Shown: positions 1-10,980 of the stretch, piece by piece
Layout of the letters: each line of letters begins with the position of its first letter
How positions within the stretch are numbered: the stretch's first letter is position 1
Assembly: GCF_963678635.1 (NCBI RefSeq)
Contig: NW_026971166.1
Coordinates: 49,457-113,456, forward strand
DNA from: Symsagittifera roscoffensis
Lineage: Eukaryota > Xenacoelomorpha > Acoela > Convolutidae
Length of the DNA stretch: 64,000 bases
Reading direction: 5' to 3'
Program-made: the position numbers and the translations under genes
Notes under the pieces: model-generated
The model's input: the letters and a program-made list of their open reading frames with translations, nothing else
Database searches by the model: none
Told to the model about the DNA's origin: nothing

Positions 1-649
1 AAAGAATAAATTATCCAGTTTTGAACTGGGTTAATCCGGTTTGGGTACCGTTGATTTTCTTTTCTTATTCATGCTGTTATTTTGTGATTTGTGGTGTTTA
101 GTAAGATGCGTTGGTTAGTTTGGTTTAGTATATAATTCCTTTCCAACCGGGTTAAAGGAAAGTTTGAAATTTGTTATCGTGTGTTAGAGTTGTTGAGTGT
201 GAAAGTTTAAGACTTAAAATCCTTATTTAAACAATTCTTCAAGAGCGAGCTGTGCGAGTTTGGATAGAATTCTTGTGCGAGTGAGTGAAAATATTTGAAA
301 AGGTTAGTACTGCTTTCTCATTTTATCAATTTATTGCATAGAATTTGAATTTTACTGCGTTTGGGGAATTTTGAAATTATAAATTTTCATCGTAATTAAT
401 TTTACTGCTTCATGGGGAAATAATTTATAGATTAATTTACTACATTTGATATAAATTTTATTACATTATTTAGTGCAAAAAATTAATAAATTTTAAGAGA
501 ATTTAACAAGTTTGTATTTTTATTTTTCTTTTCTGTTTTTGTAGGTGATCGTGGTGTGAAGACTAGAAATATAAACGAAACATTAATAAAAAGTGGTTAG
601 TACTAATTTAAATTTATTAGTGAAGAGTATTTTAAATTATTCTTACCTG
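1..649. other. AT-rich non-coding end region of retroelement 1
   Basis: No coding region is supported here. The stretch lies 3' of the last minus-strand ORF of the large retroelement, so it would be its 3' untranslated region or part of a 3' LTR that leaves the window. I compared it by eye with 16119-18400 and found no direct repeat, so an LTR cannot be assigned. A GTAAGA motif follows the stop codon on the minus strand, with a TTTCTAG further on, which could be chance or a small intron. Confidence 0.4.
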
Positions 650-1550
650 TTAATCGTCTGGGAAAAAGCCGTGGGGGAAGATGTCGTGTATCATATCTGA
701 TGTAGTTAGTAATTTGGCTAGTATGCGAATGATGTTTTTAGTTTGGAGCAGTGGCCAAAGCAATTGAAGTGCTTTAATGGTTTTTAGTTCTTCGGTGCCT
801 ACTGCAAACTCGTAAGGTGTGTTTTGAATGAGGTTATATATTTTGTGATTATATTTAGTATTGTGAATGAATTCTAATATTGGTATTTCTATAGGCTGGA
901 TAAATTCATGCGGGATAAGGAAGGGTCTGGATTCTTCGGCGTTAAAGGTCTTCGTGATGGGACAAAATATATACATTTGAGTTACTGGGTCATAGTTGCG
1001 AAGGATGCCGTGGAGGTTAGTATTTTTGATGCAATATGTGAAATTAAGGAAAAATGGTGACGTGTACTTTGAGTTGAGAAACTGAAAACGATGGTGAGGT
1101 TGTCTTGATGGGGTATGCAAATCAAAAAGATTTTGTATAAAACGATAGTATGTATATGTGTGGGTTTGTTTAGTGCGTAACATAATATCGTGGGAACAGT
1201 GCAAATCGCGTTCATGTGGTGAAAGAAAGTGAAAAGTTAGTGAAAATAACTGAAACTTGTCATGGAAGTTTTCGTATGCTTGAATATCAGCTAGTGATTC
1301 TGAAATGATGTGATCATACTTTCTATCAAAAATATTAAGTGTGAATACGTATGATGTTTTGATGAAAAATTTTTCTGTTAGTTGCGGGTTAGCGAAGATG
1401 TCTTCATCTAAAAATTGATCTTGATTAGGTCGGATGATATTATGGTCGTAATATTCTATTGTAAATTCGTTAGCTCGGGGTGCAGTGAATGTTTTTAATA
1501 ACTTTTTATATCCTACGTAAGTAAATTGTCGAGGTGTTAGTTTGTAGTGA
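650..1550 (-). pseudogene. 3'-terminal ORF of retroelement 1, C-terminal half
   Basis: The frame is open for about 295 codons from roughly 1550 down to the TAA at 650 (ends FFPDD). It is one frame off from the preceding ORF (1537-2460), so the two probably formed a single protein of about 600 residues now split by one indel near 1540. The segment is rich in aromatic and basic residues (for example HTYTYYRFIQNLFDLHTP) and shows no signal peptide or clear membrane segment. I do not recognise the family. Its place after env suggests an accessory protein of the element. Confidence 0.5.
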
Positions 1551-2460
1551 GTCTATATAACATGTCTTTGTTCTTTTCTATGCTGTCATGAGTATTAGTT
1601 AGTGGTAGGCAAAGGGGGTTAGTAAAATGATAATAAGCTGTCCAATGAAGTTTTGGCATTACAACATGTTCATCTACAAAATTACGTGTGTCGTTAGTAT
1701 CGTTAGGTGTGTTTAATGTATATTGTGGGAATGAGGGTAAGGTGATTGCAAGAAATTTTTTTGTGCTTGTATGTTGCGGTTGATTAATATATTCGCAGGC
1801 TGTTCCGGGTTTGGTCGGGAATGGGTGATTCGGGAATTTTCGTTTAAAAGTGCGATAAGCTCGGTGAGTGCTACTAGGTGTTTCGGTGGATGTGGATGAT
1901 TGTGTGAATGATGCAGTGTAAGCTGAGGAGGGTGTAGGAGTAGGTGTATTTGAGGATTCTATTGTGGATGATAGCTGATGTATTGTGAGGGTGTTAGGGT
2001 GTATTAATTGTTGTTGTAGGGTAATAAAATCATCAAGTTCGTGGGAAATTCGGGGCGTATCTGGGGAATTATTATATGATCTGTCGGAATGAAGTGGAGA
2101 ATAGGTTGGGGTCACTTGCGAAGCATAAGAAGGAGTAGAAACGGATGGGAGTGGATGGTTTGATGGGATTGGTTGAAAAAGGGGTTTTGAAAAAACTGAG
2201 GAGTTGGTCTGAGTATAATTTGATGGAGATGGTTCGGAGTCTGCAAATTTTTCAGGGGTTTCTACATTAGGGTTATTAAATTGTGAGATAGAGTATAAAA
2301 CTGAAATATCTGAGTTGGTATCAGAATTCGTGCTTGATGATATATTAATAATCGGAAAATCGGGTGGTGGGAAAGCAAAAAGTGGGGTTATTGGGGTTTG
2401 AGTTTGGAGGTTGGCTGGGTGGGAGTTTGAGCGATGGAGGGATCCAAGTTGTCGGCTCAC
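1537..2460 (-). CDS. 3'-terminal ORF of retroelement 1, Ser/Thr/Pro-rich N-terminal half
   Basis: A 307-codon ORF begins with ATG (MSRQLGSLHRSN) and overlaps the end of the env-like tail by 4 bases (2457-2460), a typical compact retroelement junction. About 200 residues are low-complexity Ser/Thr/Pro/Asn with many SSTST and TPTPT runs. A more ordered stretch follows near the stop. It reads on into the 650-1550 frame after a single frameshift. No domain is recognised. The composition would fit a disordered or mucin-like region, but that is inference only. Confidence 0.55.
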   Translation of the reverse strand: MSRQLGSLHRSNSHPANLQTQTPITPLFAFPPPDFPIINISSSTNSDTNSDISVLYSISQFNNPNVETPEKFADSEPSPSNYTQTNSSVFSKPLFQPIPSNHPLPSVSTPSYASQVTPTYSPLHSDRSYNNSPDTPRISHELDDFITLQQQLIHPNTLTIHQLSSTIESSNTPTPTPSSAYTASFTQSSTSTETPSSTHRAYRTFKRKFPNHPFPTKPGTACEYINQPQHTSTKKFLAITLPSFPQYTLNTPNDTNDTRNFVDEHVVMPKLHWTAYYHFTNPLCLPLTNTHDSIEKNKDMLYRLTTN

Positions 2461-3400
2461 CGTGGGCTAAAAAAATGATTATGTTGAGACTGAAAAGTGG
2501 TGGTGTGGGGTTGTTCTATAATTTGTTCGTATGTATTATCATTTTGTGAATGATGTGTCATTATATGTTGGATGGGGCTTTGTGCTATATTTGGTCTAGA
2601 ATTTGGATTATTTGTAACTGCTAGGTTTCGGAAACTACGGGGAACTAATGATAATGAATGGTTTTGTGGTAGGGGTGGCAACTGTGGTGCGGTAGGTGTT
2701 ATCTCTATATTATTAAGTTCTTCGTCGTAAGTGTTTTGTCTCGTGGATATTTTTGTGTTATATTCTTTTATTTGTGCATCTAGAAGTATTTTGTTTTTTG
2801 ATGATGAAAAAATTCCAAAAAATCCTGCAAACAGTATACGTGCTACACTTGCTTGTCTGTTTACTTGTGTGTATATAGCGCATATGTTATAGATTCCTTT
2901 TAAAAGTGAGAAAAGAAATCCTATAAAAATAAACATGGCGTATAAGATAGTTAATTTTTCTAAGATGTAATAGGTCCATCCTAGAAAAGCTAGAATTTCG
3001 TTTTTTAGGTTGACAAAACTGAAAATATTTTTAGGTGAAATATCTTGTGGTCTGTATTTTCCACCGTTTAAATATATGTATTCTTTAATGTCTTTAAAAT
3101 ATCCGCTCTAATCTTGTGTATAAATATCTGCAAATCCTGCTGTTTCGGCAAGTTTTCTTAAATTCTGGTCAATTGACTGTCTTTGTATTGTGTCCATTTG
3201 TGTTAATAATTCTTGAAAGTGTTGTGTTCTAATGTGATGTTGGACATCTGATTTAGAATTTATTCCAATTGATTTTAAATCAATATTTGGATTACGAGCA
3301 ATAGCTCTGATGCTTTCGGGTGAAAATTTTTGAGTGATTGCATTAACGTAGGGTATGGTGTAAGGAGATAGTATTTATCTTTATCAGGATTCAATTGTAC
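2457..3400 (-). pseudogene. Env-like protein of retroelement 1: C-terminal ectodomain, membrane anchor and tail
   Basis: The minus-strand frame is open from about 3400 to 2457 except for an in-frame TAG at 3108-3110. Codons near 2860-2960 encode a strongly hydrophobic segment (FIFIGFLFSLLKGIYNIC) that would serve as a membrane anchor, followed by a roughly 130-residue Pro/Asn-rich cytoplasmic-like tail ending SQHNHFFSPR. Together with the Cys-containing upstream pieces this fits the end of a type I glycoprotein, as found in env-bearing Metaviridae. The stop makes the copy non-functional as read. Confidence 0.6.
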
Positions 3401-3460
3401 TATATTGTGGCTATTTTCTGATCCACATGGAACTGCGGTATCCCAAAAATATGTTCGTCT

Positions 3461-3818
3461 TCAAAGTGTGTCGACAAAATGTACTCTATTTTTATAGAAT
3501 ATAGGGATTCTTTTATATAAACGTTTGTCTTCAAAAACATATAATGGTGATACTTTTTTGGTACAAGTATAAAACCATAAAATATTTCCTTCGTAGTCTA
3601 GAAAATTTGATCTATTTCCTGATAAGTATCCTGCGTAGGGTATTTTTATTACTGCTAGTGCGAGTGATTGTAGGATTTGTGTTCTTTCCAACTCGCATAA
3701 TTGGTGAAGTTTCTAATTCGGAGAGTGACATTTCTTGAAAATTTCGACTAATTGTGTAGTCTAACTTCATATCTAAGTGGATATCGTAATGAAAATTACC
3801 GAAATAGGTGTTATTCAT
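3461..3818 (-). pseudogene. Env-like region, middle piece (two overlapping frames)
   Basis: Two overlapping minus-strand frames (3612-3818 and 3461-3691) read as one interrupted protein segment: the first runs into the second after a frameshift near 3690. The second ends at an in-frame TGA at 3461-3463, and the frame stays open past that stop toward 3400. The segment contains a conserved-looking aromatic stretch (GNILWFYTCTKKVSPLYVFE) and lies between the cysteine-rich upstream part and the membrane anchor. It is assigned to the env-like gene by position and composition. Confidence 0.5.
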
Positions 3819-3993
3819 TAGTGATAGTTCTTGTAAAAGTGTGCTTTTACTGTCATGTGGCTTTAGTTTTCCACCAGGTTGACCTGTGCTTTTTTGAAAG
3901 TTAACTGGTATGTATGATGTTCCTTCATTTATAGGGTGACTTGTGGCATAAGGGTTAAATTTTTTTTCCAGTGGTCATGTCGAAACCTTTTTC

Positions 3994-4833
3994 TTATTCG
4001 ACTAGTATTTCAGAGTATTGCGTCTTATAAAGTGGATTTCTGTATTTGCATGCAATTTCTGTTTCTTGGAAACGTGTTAATTTATTTTCTATATCATGAA
4101 AATTTCTAAAATCATTACTTTGTTTTCGGGATGGATTTACTTGTTCGTATGGAATTGATTCTATAAAATATTTTTCATGAAACTTTATCATTCGAGCGTG
4201 TATTTTTGCTACTTGGAATGTTGTGCATATATTTTCGGGAAACCAAACAATTGTTGCTTGTGTCCGTGTTGTAGGGTCACAAAAACCTTGATCATTGTTG
4301 CAAGGTAATCTAATTCCTTGATAGATCATTGTGTTATCTGATAAATCTCGTGTGCGTTGTACTTTTTCGAGTTGTTTTTTCCAATCGAAAAACATTATTT
4401 CTTGATATCCTTTATTTTTTGTGTCTGCTTTGCAGTTTGAGGGGGTATTTATTCCAATGTGTGGTATCCAGTGTTTATCGTGTATGTCATAAGTTAATCT
4501 TCCGTGTGCGCCGTTGTATGGGTATTTTTCGTCTAGTTTTATATGTCCTTGATATCTTTCAAGTTGTGCTTGGTGTACAGAATCGGCAAAGACTTGGAAA
4601 TTTACTATTTTCCTGTCTGTGTTTCTATTTCTTGTGATGTTTAGTCTGAGTAGTTCGTTTTTACAATCTTCGGGATTTAGATGTAAAAGTCGTTCTATAT
4701 TACTTTGATAGAATGATTCGTGATCAAGTCGGTTCTTATTTCCATTGGAAACTTGCGAACAGTGTACTTTTTTGGAAAATGTTGCTGTAAATTTATATCC
4801 TGTGACTGTTGTTGCTCGGGCTTTTGAGTACAA
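3994..4833 (-). pseudogene. Env-like glycoprotein ectodomain segment
   Basis: A 279-codon open frame encodes a Cys- and Trp-containing segment with several candidate N-glycosylation sites and paired cysteines (for example NDQGFCDPTTRTQATIVW, then a second Cys about 10 residues on). It sits between pol and the membrane-anchor piece on the same strand, the expected place for env in a Metaviridae-type element. Flanking pieces in other frames (5043-5249 upstream, 3461-3818 downstream) continue it. I cannot tell from sequence alone which viral glycoprotein class it belongs to. Confidence 0.55.
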
Positions 4834-5042
4834 TGTTGCTATTACATTTGTAGTTTCTATAGCTTGTGGTTCTGTTTCGCATTGTGATACTTGATTTATT
4901 GCATATTCGTGTAGTGTTTTTTGTTCGTTTTCTTCACAATCGTAGTGTGTTACTAATAAATCCTGGGGTCCTGTGCGAGGAGAAGGATTGGTGTTTTGGT
5001 CGGAAAATATTTTAAAAAAGATGTGCTAAAATTTTAATATTT

Positions 5043-5249
5043 TTAGAATATACATGTGTATGATAATCCTGAGTATGGGTTATAAAATGTGATGTAACCA
5101 ATTGTGTTTTTGGTATATCTATCGTATTTATATATTACTTCAGTTGTTATAAATGGTGGTGGTAGCGATTGAACTAATATATTTGGTGGATTTAATCGGT
5201 AGGCATGTTGAACAATATTGTTAAGTTTGATCGTGATTTGGAATTTCAA
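5043..5249 (-). pseudogene. Env-like region, small upstream fragment
   Basis: A 68-codon minus-strand ORF (starts MKFQITIKLNN, ends YSGLSYTCIF) lies in the env interval between the N-terminal and ectodomain pieces. It reads like secreted or beta-rich sequence but has no diagnostic motif. It is included because it fills the gap on the coding strand in a compact element, and it could equally be a chance ORF. Confidence 0.3.
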
Positions 5250-5602
5250 TTGGAGACTATTTTGTTGAAGTATTTGAATATTGTGTTCACGAATATCTTC
5301 GTGGATATCTTGTCTATATTGTAGTCTGTTGAGTGCCCAACTGTGGAGTCGGTTACTATCTTGATGTTGTCCAAATAATGGTGGGGGTGCTACGAATGTA
5401 TTCGAGTCTAGTCATAAAGGGATATTTGTTGATGATTGTTCTCGATATCTAGCGTCGAGGTTATTTGGGAAATTTAAAGGGAAAAGCGTCAGTGAAATTT
5501 GACTTAATGATGGTGTTGACAGTAGTGATAATGTTTCTGGTAGTGATGATAGTATTGTATCCGTAGAAATATCTATTGGATCGTTCACTGAGTTTGGTTC
5601 AC

Positions 5603-6001
5603 CTAGTGTATATGAGTGTGTTGTCCAATATGGTAGTCGTGCTGTGGGATTGGGGGGGGGGGGTTAAAGGGATTTTCACGTATTTGTTCAGATGTTGGTG
5701 TTGAACCTAAGTAATCTGAGGGTATATTTGAGGTGCTCTGTTGTGAAAGCAGTGTGGGAGTTTCTGGCAATGTACTTCTTGAAATTTCTGGAGTAGTTGG
5801 TGTTGGTGATTGGGGTATATCAAAATGAACTGTAGGGGTTTGAAAACTTCTTTTTTGTCGTGGATGTATAATTTGTCTATTTACTTCGACTGTATTTTGG
5901 TTTTGATTAATGTTTTTTATGCTACTTAATTCTTGTGGTAATGTGGGGTACAAATTATAAGAAATCAACCACGTAAAAACTACAAAACATTCATTCCACA
6001 A
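5603..6001 (-). pseudogene. Env-like region, N-terminal piece with hydrophobic leader
   Basis: The frame opens after an in-frame TAG and has no ATG at its head: the first usable codon is TTG, so translation would need splicing or a different start. The first ~20 residues are hydrophobic (WNECFVVFTWLISYNLYP) and could act as a signal peptide. A basic RQKR motif follows at about residue 50, then a long Pro/Thr/Ser-rich stretch. The leader is encoded inside the left arm of the 302-bp inverted repeat (5960-6261), so that arm may have replaced or created the gene's start. Confidence 0.4.
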
Positions 6002-6261
6002 TCTAAAATACTAAAAAAAGTTGAATTTCAAAAACAACTTTGATTTTAAAAATTAATAATTTTTGCACCTCTGGATCATTTTGAACTTTCATTTTTCAAA
6101 ATAACATGCTGACAAACACGCGACAATTCTAGTTCAGATTCAGCCAATAGGATTTACTTAAATCCGTCACCTTCTATATCTCTAACACCAACCTATTAGC
6201 CGAAAGATATTAAACTCCAGTCATATCTATAACTATAACTTTACAACCTCCAGGTCAAAAA
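5960..6261. repeat. 302-bp inverted repeat, left arm
   Basis: This stretch is the reverse complement of 7273-7574 with a single mismatch found by eye (ggattTactt against ggattCactt). The arms flank a 1011-bp unique segment. No target-site duplication is visible outside the arms (caaattata on the left, aagtcgtga on the right), so a DNA transposon is not supported. Confidence 0.9.
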
Positions 6262-6484
6262 CATTGGAATAACTGGTTCTAATGGTTCGGATAAGCGAGC
6301 GTGTCGTTCTTCAAAAGTGTGTGGATTATCTTGGGAAGAAATTCGTGTGGATGTTTGGGGGTTTTGGGTAGTTGTAGGTAATGTTGGGTTTTCTTGTGAT
6401 GATGTCGGTGAAGACTGATTTTGTGATTGTTGGTTTGCAATTTTGGAAAGTGTTCGATTGATTTTTTCTAGTGGGAAGATTTAT
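6241..6484 (-). CDS. Short Pro/Thr/Gln-rich ORF between pol and env
   Basis: About 80 codons are open on the minus strand after a TAA near 6486 and end at the TAA at 6241-6243, inside the inverted-repeat arm. There is no ATG at the head. The sequence is Ser/Thr/Gln/Pro-rich (for example NPTLPTTTQNPQTSTRISS), like the low-complexity parts of the flanking retroelement ORFs, so it may be a fragment of the same polyprotein. Confidence as an independent gene is low. Confidence 0.25.
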
Positions 6485-6563
6485 GTTTATTGTAGTATTC
6501 TTCGATGAAAAAAATTAAAAGGATTGTTGCTAAGGCGAATGTGACTATTGCTTTTTTACACAT
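6468..6563 (-). CDS. Small single-span membrane peptide (31 aa)
   Basis: An ATG-started 31-residue ORF begins MCKKAIVTFALATILLIFFI and ends with a charged tail (EEYYNKHKSSH), a classic small membrane-peptide layout with a Lys pair before the span. It overlaps the end of the next upstream small ORF (6545-6655) in another frame. No homologue is recognised. Size alone makes chance possible, but two overlapping membrane ORFs in sequence between pol and env are worth recording. Confidence 0.3.
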   Translation of the reverse strand: MCKKAIVTFALATILLIFFIEEYYNKHKSSH

Positions 6564-6655
6564 TTGCACATTGTCAGTATTAGGGATGATAAAAGTATGA
6601 TGAAAATTACAAATAGTAAAAAAAATTCTGTTGTACTAAAAATTGTTCGTATCAT
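6545..6655 (-). CDS. Small single-span membrane peptide (36 aa)
   Basis: An ATG-started 36-residue ORF has a hydrophobic core (FFLLFVIFIILLSSLILT) followed by a Cys/Lys-rich end (MCKCVKKQ). It overlaps the 6468-6563 ORF by 19 bases in a different frame. The layout resembles viroporin-like or leader peptides of compact viruses, but there is no family evidence. Confidence 0.3.
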   Translation of the reverse strand: MIRTIFSTTEFFLLFVIFIILLSSLILTMCKCVKKQ

Positions 6656-7272
6656 TCAAATAGACTTTGGATTATCGTACCTGTGAATATGATCAATGAT
6701 TTGGGAAAGTTGGAAATATATTTCAAATAGGGGGTAGAAAATTTTTAAAATGTTGCAAACAATTATTAAAATGATTATAAAAGCTTCAAAAGTATCAAAT
6801 AGAAATTTGAGCAAAAGTTTGAATAGTATGAAAAAGTTTGTTAAAAGACTAAAATTGTATTTTTAAAGATATTGACTGATCGAGAGAAGAGCATTTAAGA
6901 AATGATTTCTTTGTCGAATATTTTTTGTTGTTTGAGGTGAGATTCAAGTGTGGCTCTAGATATTTATTAATTTTTTGACAAGTGGGTTGAGTTTTGTGAA
7001 AAGTTGTTGGGGGCTAATTTTATGGTGTTCGGGAGGTCTTCTTTGCTTTATTTTCATTTGTCGGGTGATCTGGGGTATTTTTGAGATATTTGTACTTAAG
7101 GCCAAATGAATATGGTCCTTTTTTTACTTTAGGCTAATTTGCCATTTTTGGTTGGAGGGTTTTTGAGGTCTGAGTTGGGAAAATATTGTTGATCTTTGCG
7201 TTATTAGATAGGGGAAGGTTGTAATATTATGCTGGTATTTATTTTAGTTGTCAAGTTTTAGTGGGTTGCTTA

Positions 7273-7574
7273 TTTTTGACCTGGAGGTTGTAAAGTTATA
7301 GTTATAGATATGACTGGAGTTTAATATCTTTCGGCTAATAGGTTGGTGTTAGAGATATAGAAGGTGACGGATTTAAGTGAATCCTATTGGCTGAATCTGA
7401 ACTAGAATTGTCGCGTGTTTGTCAGCATGTTATTTTGAAAAATGAAAGTTCAAAATGATCCAGAGGTGCAAAAATTATTAATTTTTAAAATCAAAGTTGT
7501 TTTTGAAATTCAACTTTTTTTAGTATTTTAGATTGTGGAATGAATGTTTTGTAGTTTTTACGTGGTTGATTTCT
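7273..7574. repeat. 302-bp inverted repeat, right arm
   Basis: Reverse complement of 5960-6261. Its outer end covers the last ~18 codons of the integrase ORF (stop at 7520), so the C-terminus of pol and the leader of the env-like ORF are encoded by opposite strands of the same repeated sequence. Confidence 0.9.
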
Positions 7575-9079
7575 AAGTCGTGATGATTCTCTGTTCTGAT
7601 TTTTCTACTTGTTTTTGTGGTAAATTTTTTTTTTATCATTTTCCTGTTTTTTCTTTCTTTTTGAGGTATTTTTGGGTCTGATATTTTTTGATTGTTTTTA
7701 GCTTTAGTTTGTTTATGATTTTGATTTTCATGATGAACGTTGTCTTGTTCATCTATTTCTTTTTCTGTATGTGGATGATTTTGAATAACTTTTAAACCTG
7801 TGACAGAATATATTTGAGTTAATTCGCGTAGTGCGTATTCTTTTGGGTAGAAGGGCAATAGATTGTTACGATGTTGAACAATTTCCTTATTATTTGAATC
7901 TGTGAGTTTATAAGTTACGTCAGTGGGTTTGGTAATTATTTGGTATGGTCCTTTTCGAAGGGGTTGTAATTTTTTAGAGATTCCTTTTTGTGTACTAAAG
8001 TTAGTTATAAAGACAAATGTTCCAATTTTCAAATCTGTGGCTGGTGTAAAGCGTGAATTAATTTGGTCGTTAATATTTTGCCTTTGTAACAATTTCTTTG
8101 TTACTTTTTGGTAAATTTCATTGTGTTTTTTATCTCTATTTAAAATCCATTCGATGTGTGTGCCGGAGGCTAATTTAAGAATTTGTGTGTGATGAAAATG
8201 ATCCTCATCATGTGTGTGTAAAGGTAGGTTATAACAAATTGAGTCTTTATTTGGTTGGCAATAACCTTGTGCATTTTTATGGGAATTTGCTGTAAACATA
8301 ATTGGTTTACGTGGCTTTTGATTAAAAACCATTTCGTATGGTGATATTCCGAAAGTTATCGTGATTTGTGAATTGTATGCTAAGGGAAATAGTTTTACAT
8401 CTGCTGACCATTCTGTGTATTTTGTATCATTTCCATTTATGATACACCGGAGGTATTCGTGTAGTGAACGGTTCATACCTTCGACTAAACCGTTTGTCCA
8501 AGGTGCATGAGATGTACGTGGTTTATGTTTGATGTTATATAAAAGGCATAGTGTGATGATTTACTTATTTATGAATTCTGTACCGTTGTCTGTAACTAAG
8601 ATTTCGGGTAGTCCGAATTTAGCTATCCAATGTTCATAAAGCGTCGTGTAAGCATAATAAGCATTACAATGTGGTACTGGGTTGAGTGCTACATAATGTG
8701 TAAATGCGTCAACAATGACCATAATGTAGGAGTTTCCTTCAGAAGATGGTGAAATTGGTCCTTTTGAAATATCGAATGAAATACGATTGTTGAAATATAA
8801 ACTTTGTCCTTTAAAATCTTGTTTTTGTGCAATTTGTTTTTGATTTGGATAAGGTTTGTTTAATTGACATATTATACAATCATTGCATAATACTTTTATC
8901 CAAATTGGTGCATTTGGGAAAAAAAATTTTTGTGTAAAGTTTGAGTATGTTTTCTCTGATCCGGAGTGTCCTTTAGTATTTTGGGTATGTGAAAGGTTAA
9001 AAACTATTAATATCATAGTTAAAGGAAGACAGGGAACTTTTGAATCATTTAAATAATAATCTAAAACCTGTATTTTCAT
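7520..9079 (-). pseudogene. Retroelement 1 integrase
   Basis: Integrase inserts the cDNA into host DNA. The N-terminal zinc domain shows a HxxxxxxH pair (SHTQNTKGH) and CNDCIIC. The core has the first acidic residue in SFDISKGP, the second in LVTDNGTEF and the glutamate in NGLVEGMN (about 8480). The C-terminal part has an SH3-like stretch (LRKGPYQIITKP) then a Lys/Asn-rich tail of about 100 residues. One in-frame TAA (8561-8563) splits the gene just after the second catalytic Asp. Both halves are in the same frame. Without that stop the enzyme would look complete. The C-terminal 18 codons lie in the inverted repeat. Confidence 0.85.
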
Positions 9080-10270
9080 TAATTGTTGTGTTATTAAATT
9101 TTCGGAAATATCGTAGGGGTGTTTTATTTCCTAAAATTGTGGTATCTGCTTTTACGGGCTTAGTTTTGTATTTGTGCCATAATTTTAATTGTCTAATTAC
9201 TGGGTCGAGATTTTGATATTGTTTTAAGAGTTCAAGTGTAATTTTATCTGTTGGGGGAGAAAAATATTGTCAATTTCTAGTTTTGATAGGGGAATTGTGT
9301 CAAGTGGGTCATGGAGATCAAAAACTTGAATTATTGTGTATTTTGGATCAATTGTTTGCGGTCCTGATAAATTTATTTTATCGGTTAAATTCTCTTTTTC
9401 CATTAATGGAAAAAGGTCTTTTTTATGCGAATGTTGTTTTATTCTTTTTTGTTGAGTGTTATTTTTTATCCATTGTGAGTATGGAATTGGTTTAAAAGTT
9501 GATGTGCCTAGTAAATCAACTTCGTAGTGATTATTCTGGCAATCTAAGTGGAGTGGAAAATGTTGTAGATTATTTATCTGTGATTGATCAATATCAGTTT
9601 TTACTGCATATTTGCATTCTAGTCGGGGTGATGTTTCATCTTTTGCAAGATAAAATTTGATATTTTGTGGTATTTCAACTGTAGTTTTTCTTGTGAGTAA
9701 TTCAGATGCCGTCTTTCGACTTAATGTATCTGGTAACGCAAGGTTTTTTCCTGCTGTCCAAACTATATGTAGGTTTGGAAATTTCATTAGAATTAGTTGT
9801 AATCTATAAATTCTATGATTTGGATTTGACTTTTGTGTAAAGAGAAATATAATTGGATTGTGATCTGTGAATAGAACTGTTGGGTGTTTTGATCCAAGTA
9901 TCAGAAATTCATATTCTGTAAGTGTATAAATTATAGCTGTATATTCTCTCATTAGAGTTGAGAGTCGTAGCTCTGCTTGAGTGAATAATCGTGAATTTGC
10001 TGATATATGGTTCATTTTATTTGTTCCACTATGTGATTGTAGCAATGCTGCGCCGATGCCGAAATTTGAAGCATTGCACATTGCATAGAATGGTTGATTT
10101 GGATCTGGAATTGTATTTGAAATTTGTTCAGTTAAAAGTTTTTTAATTTCTTCAAATCGTGTTTGATGTTCAGTGGTCCATTCAAAATTATTTTGTTGTC
10201 TGACGATATTATAGAATGGTCTTAAGTATAATTGCATTTTGTAAACATATTTACATAAGAAATTTAACAT
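9080..10270 (-). pseudogene. Retroelement 1 RT thumb/connection and RNase H
   Basis: The main frame is 9224-10270; an offset frame continues to about 9080 and links it to integrase. It begins at the RT thumb (LNFLCKYVYKMQLYLRPFYN) and contains the RNase H domain of Ty3/Gypsy type: YAMCNASNFGIGAALLQ, then REYTAIIYTL, LFTDHNPI and PDTLSR. The first catalytic position, usually Asp, reads Asn in this copy (CNAS), which would impair RNase H. A frameshift in a 9-A run near 10285 separates it from the RT palm ORF, and another indel near 9240 separates it from integrase. Confidence 0.8.
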
Positions 10271-10980
10271 TCCAAGGAATTCTTGGATTTTTTTTTATTT
10301 GTAGGTGGCTGAAGTTTTTTAATAGCATCAATGCGTGATTTTATTGAAGGGATAGTTTTTCGTTCTATATTATGTCCTAAAAATTTAACGCGTGTTAGAA
10401 AGAAGTGTGATTTATCGGGAGCTGCCTTCAGATTTTCGTTCTGAAGTATTTTATGATATTGTTCTAAAACTGTAAACATTTCTTCTTTAGTTTGTGATTG
10501 CATGAAAACATCATCTAAGTATGTGATTGCATTTTTCTTGAGTATTAGTGGTCTAAGAATTTTACTCATAATAGCTGAAAAAGCCGCTGGTCCTATGGAT
10601 ATTCCATAGAATAAGCGATTGAATTCATATTGTTGATTTCCAATAACAAATTGTGTTAAACGTCGTGATTGGTCATCTAGTGGCATTTGATTAAAAGCAC
10701 TATTCAAATCTGCGGTTGTGAAATATTTACCATTTATCTTTGTTAAGATAACTTGTATGGGTTCAATAGGCCAATTGCATTTTGATTCGTCATTTAGTGA
10801 ATTGAGGTATCTAGCGTCTAAAACTATTTTTAGTGATTCACCTTTTGCTAGAATGATAACAGGGTTGATAAAAAGGTTACCTTTTGGTTTTTCTTCCTTA
10901 TTTACTGGTGAGATAATTTCGTATTGTTCTAAGATGTCAAGTAATCTGTTTACCTTGTCATGTAAGTGAATTGGTACTTT
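10264..10980 (-). pseudogene. Retroelement 1 reverse transcriptase palm/fingers
   Basis: The frame is open from about 10980 to 10264. RT signatures are in order: LKIVLDARYLNS (motif with the first catalytic Asp region), TADLNSAFNQMPL, YGISIGPAAFSAIM, the active-site box YLDD (about 10520) and FLGHNI. It ends in a run of A residues (PPTNKKK) where a one-base change moves the reading into the RNase H ORF. Upstream it overlaps the protease ORF by about 30 bases in another frame. The catalytic YLDD box is intact. Confidence 0.85.

Noticed and set aside
5960-7574. MITE or TIR transposon for the inverted repeat
   Set aside because: No target duplication flanks the arms, and coding frames of the retroelement run through both arms.
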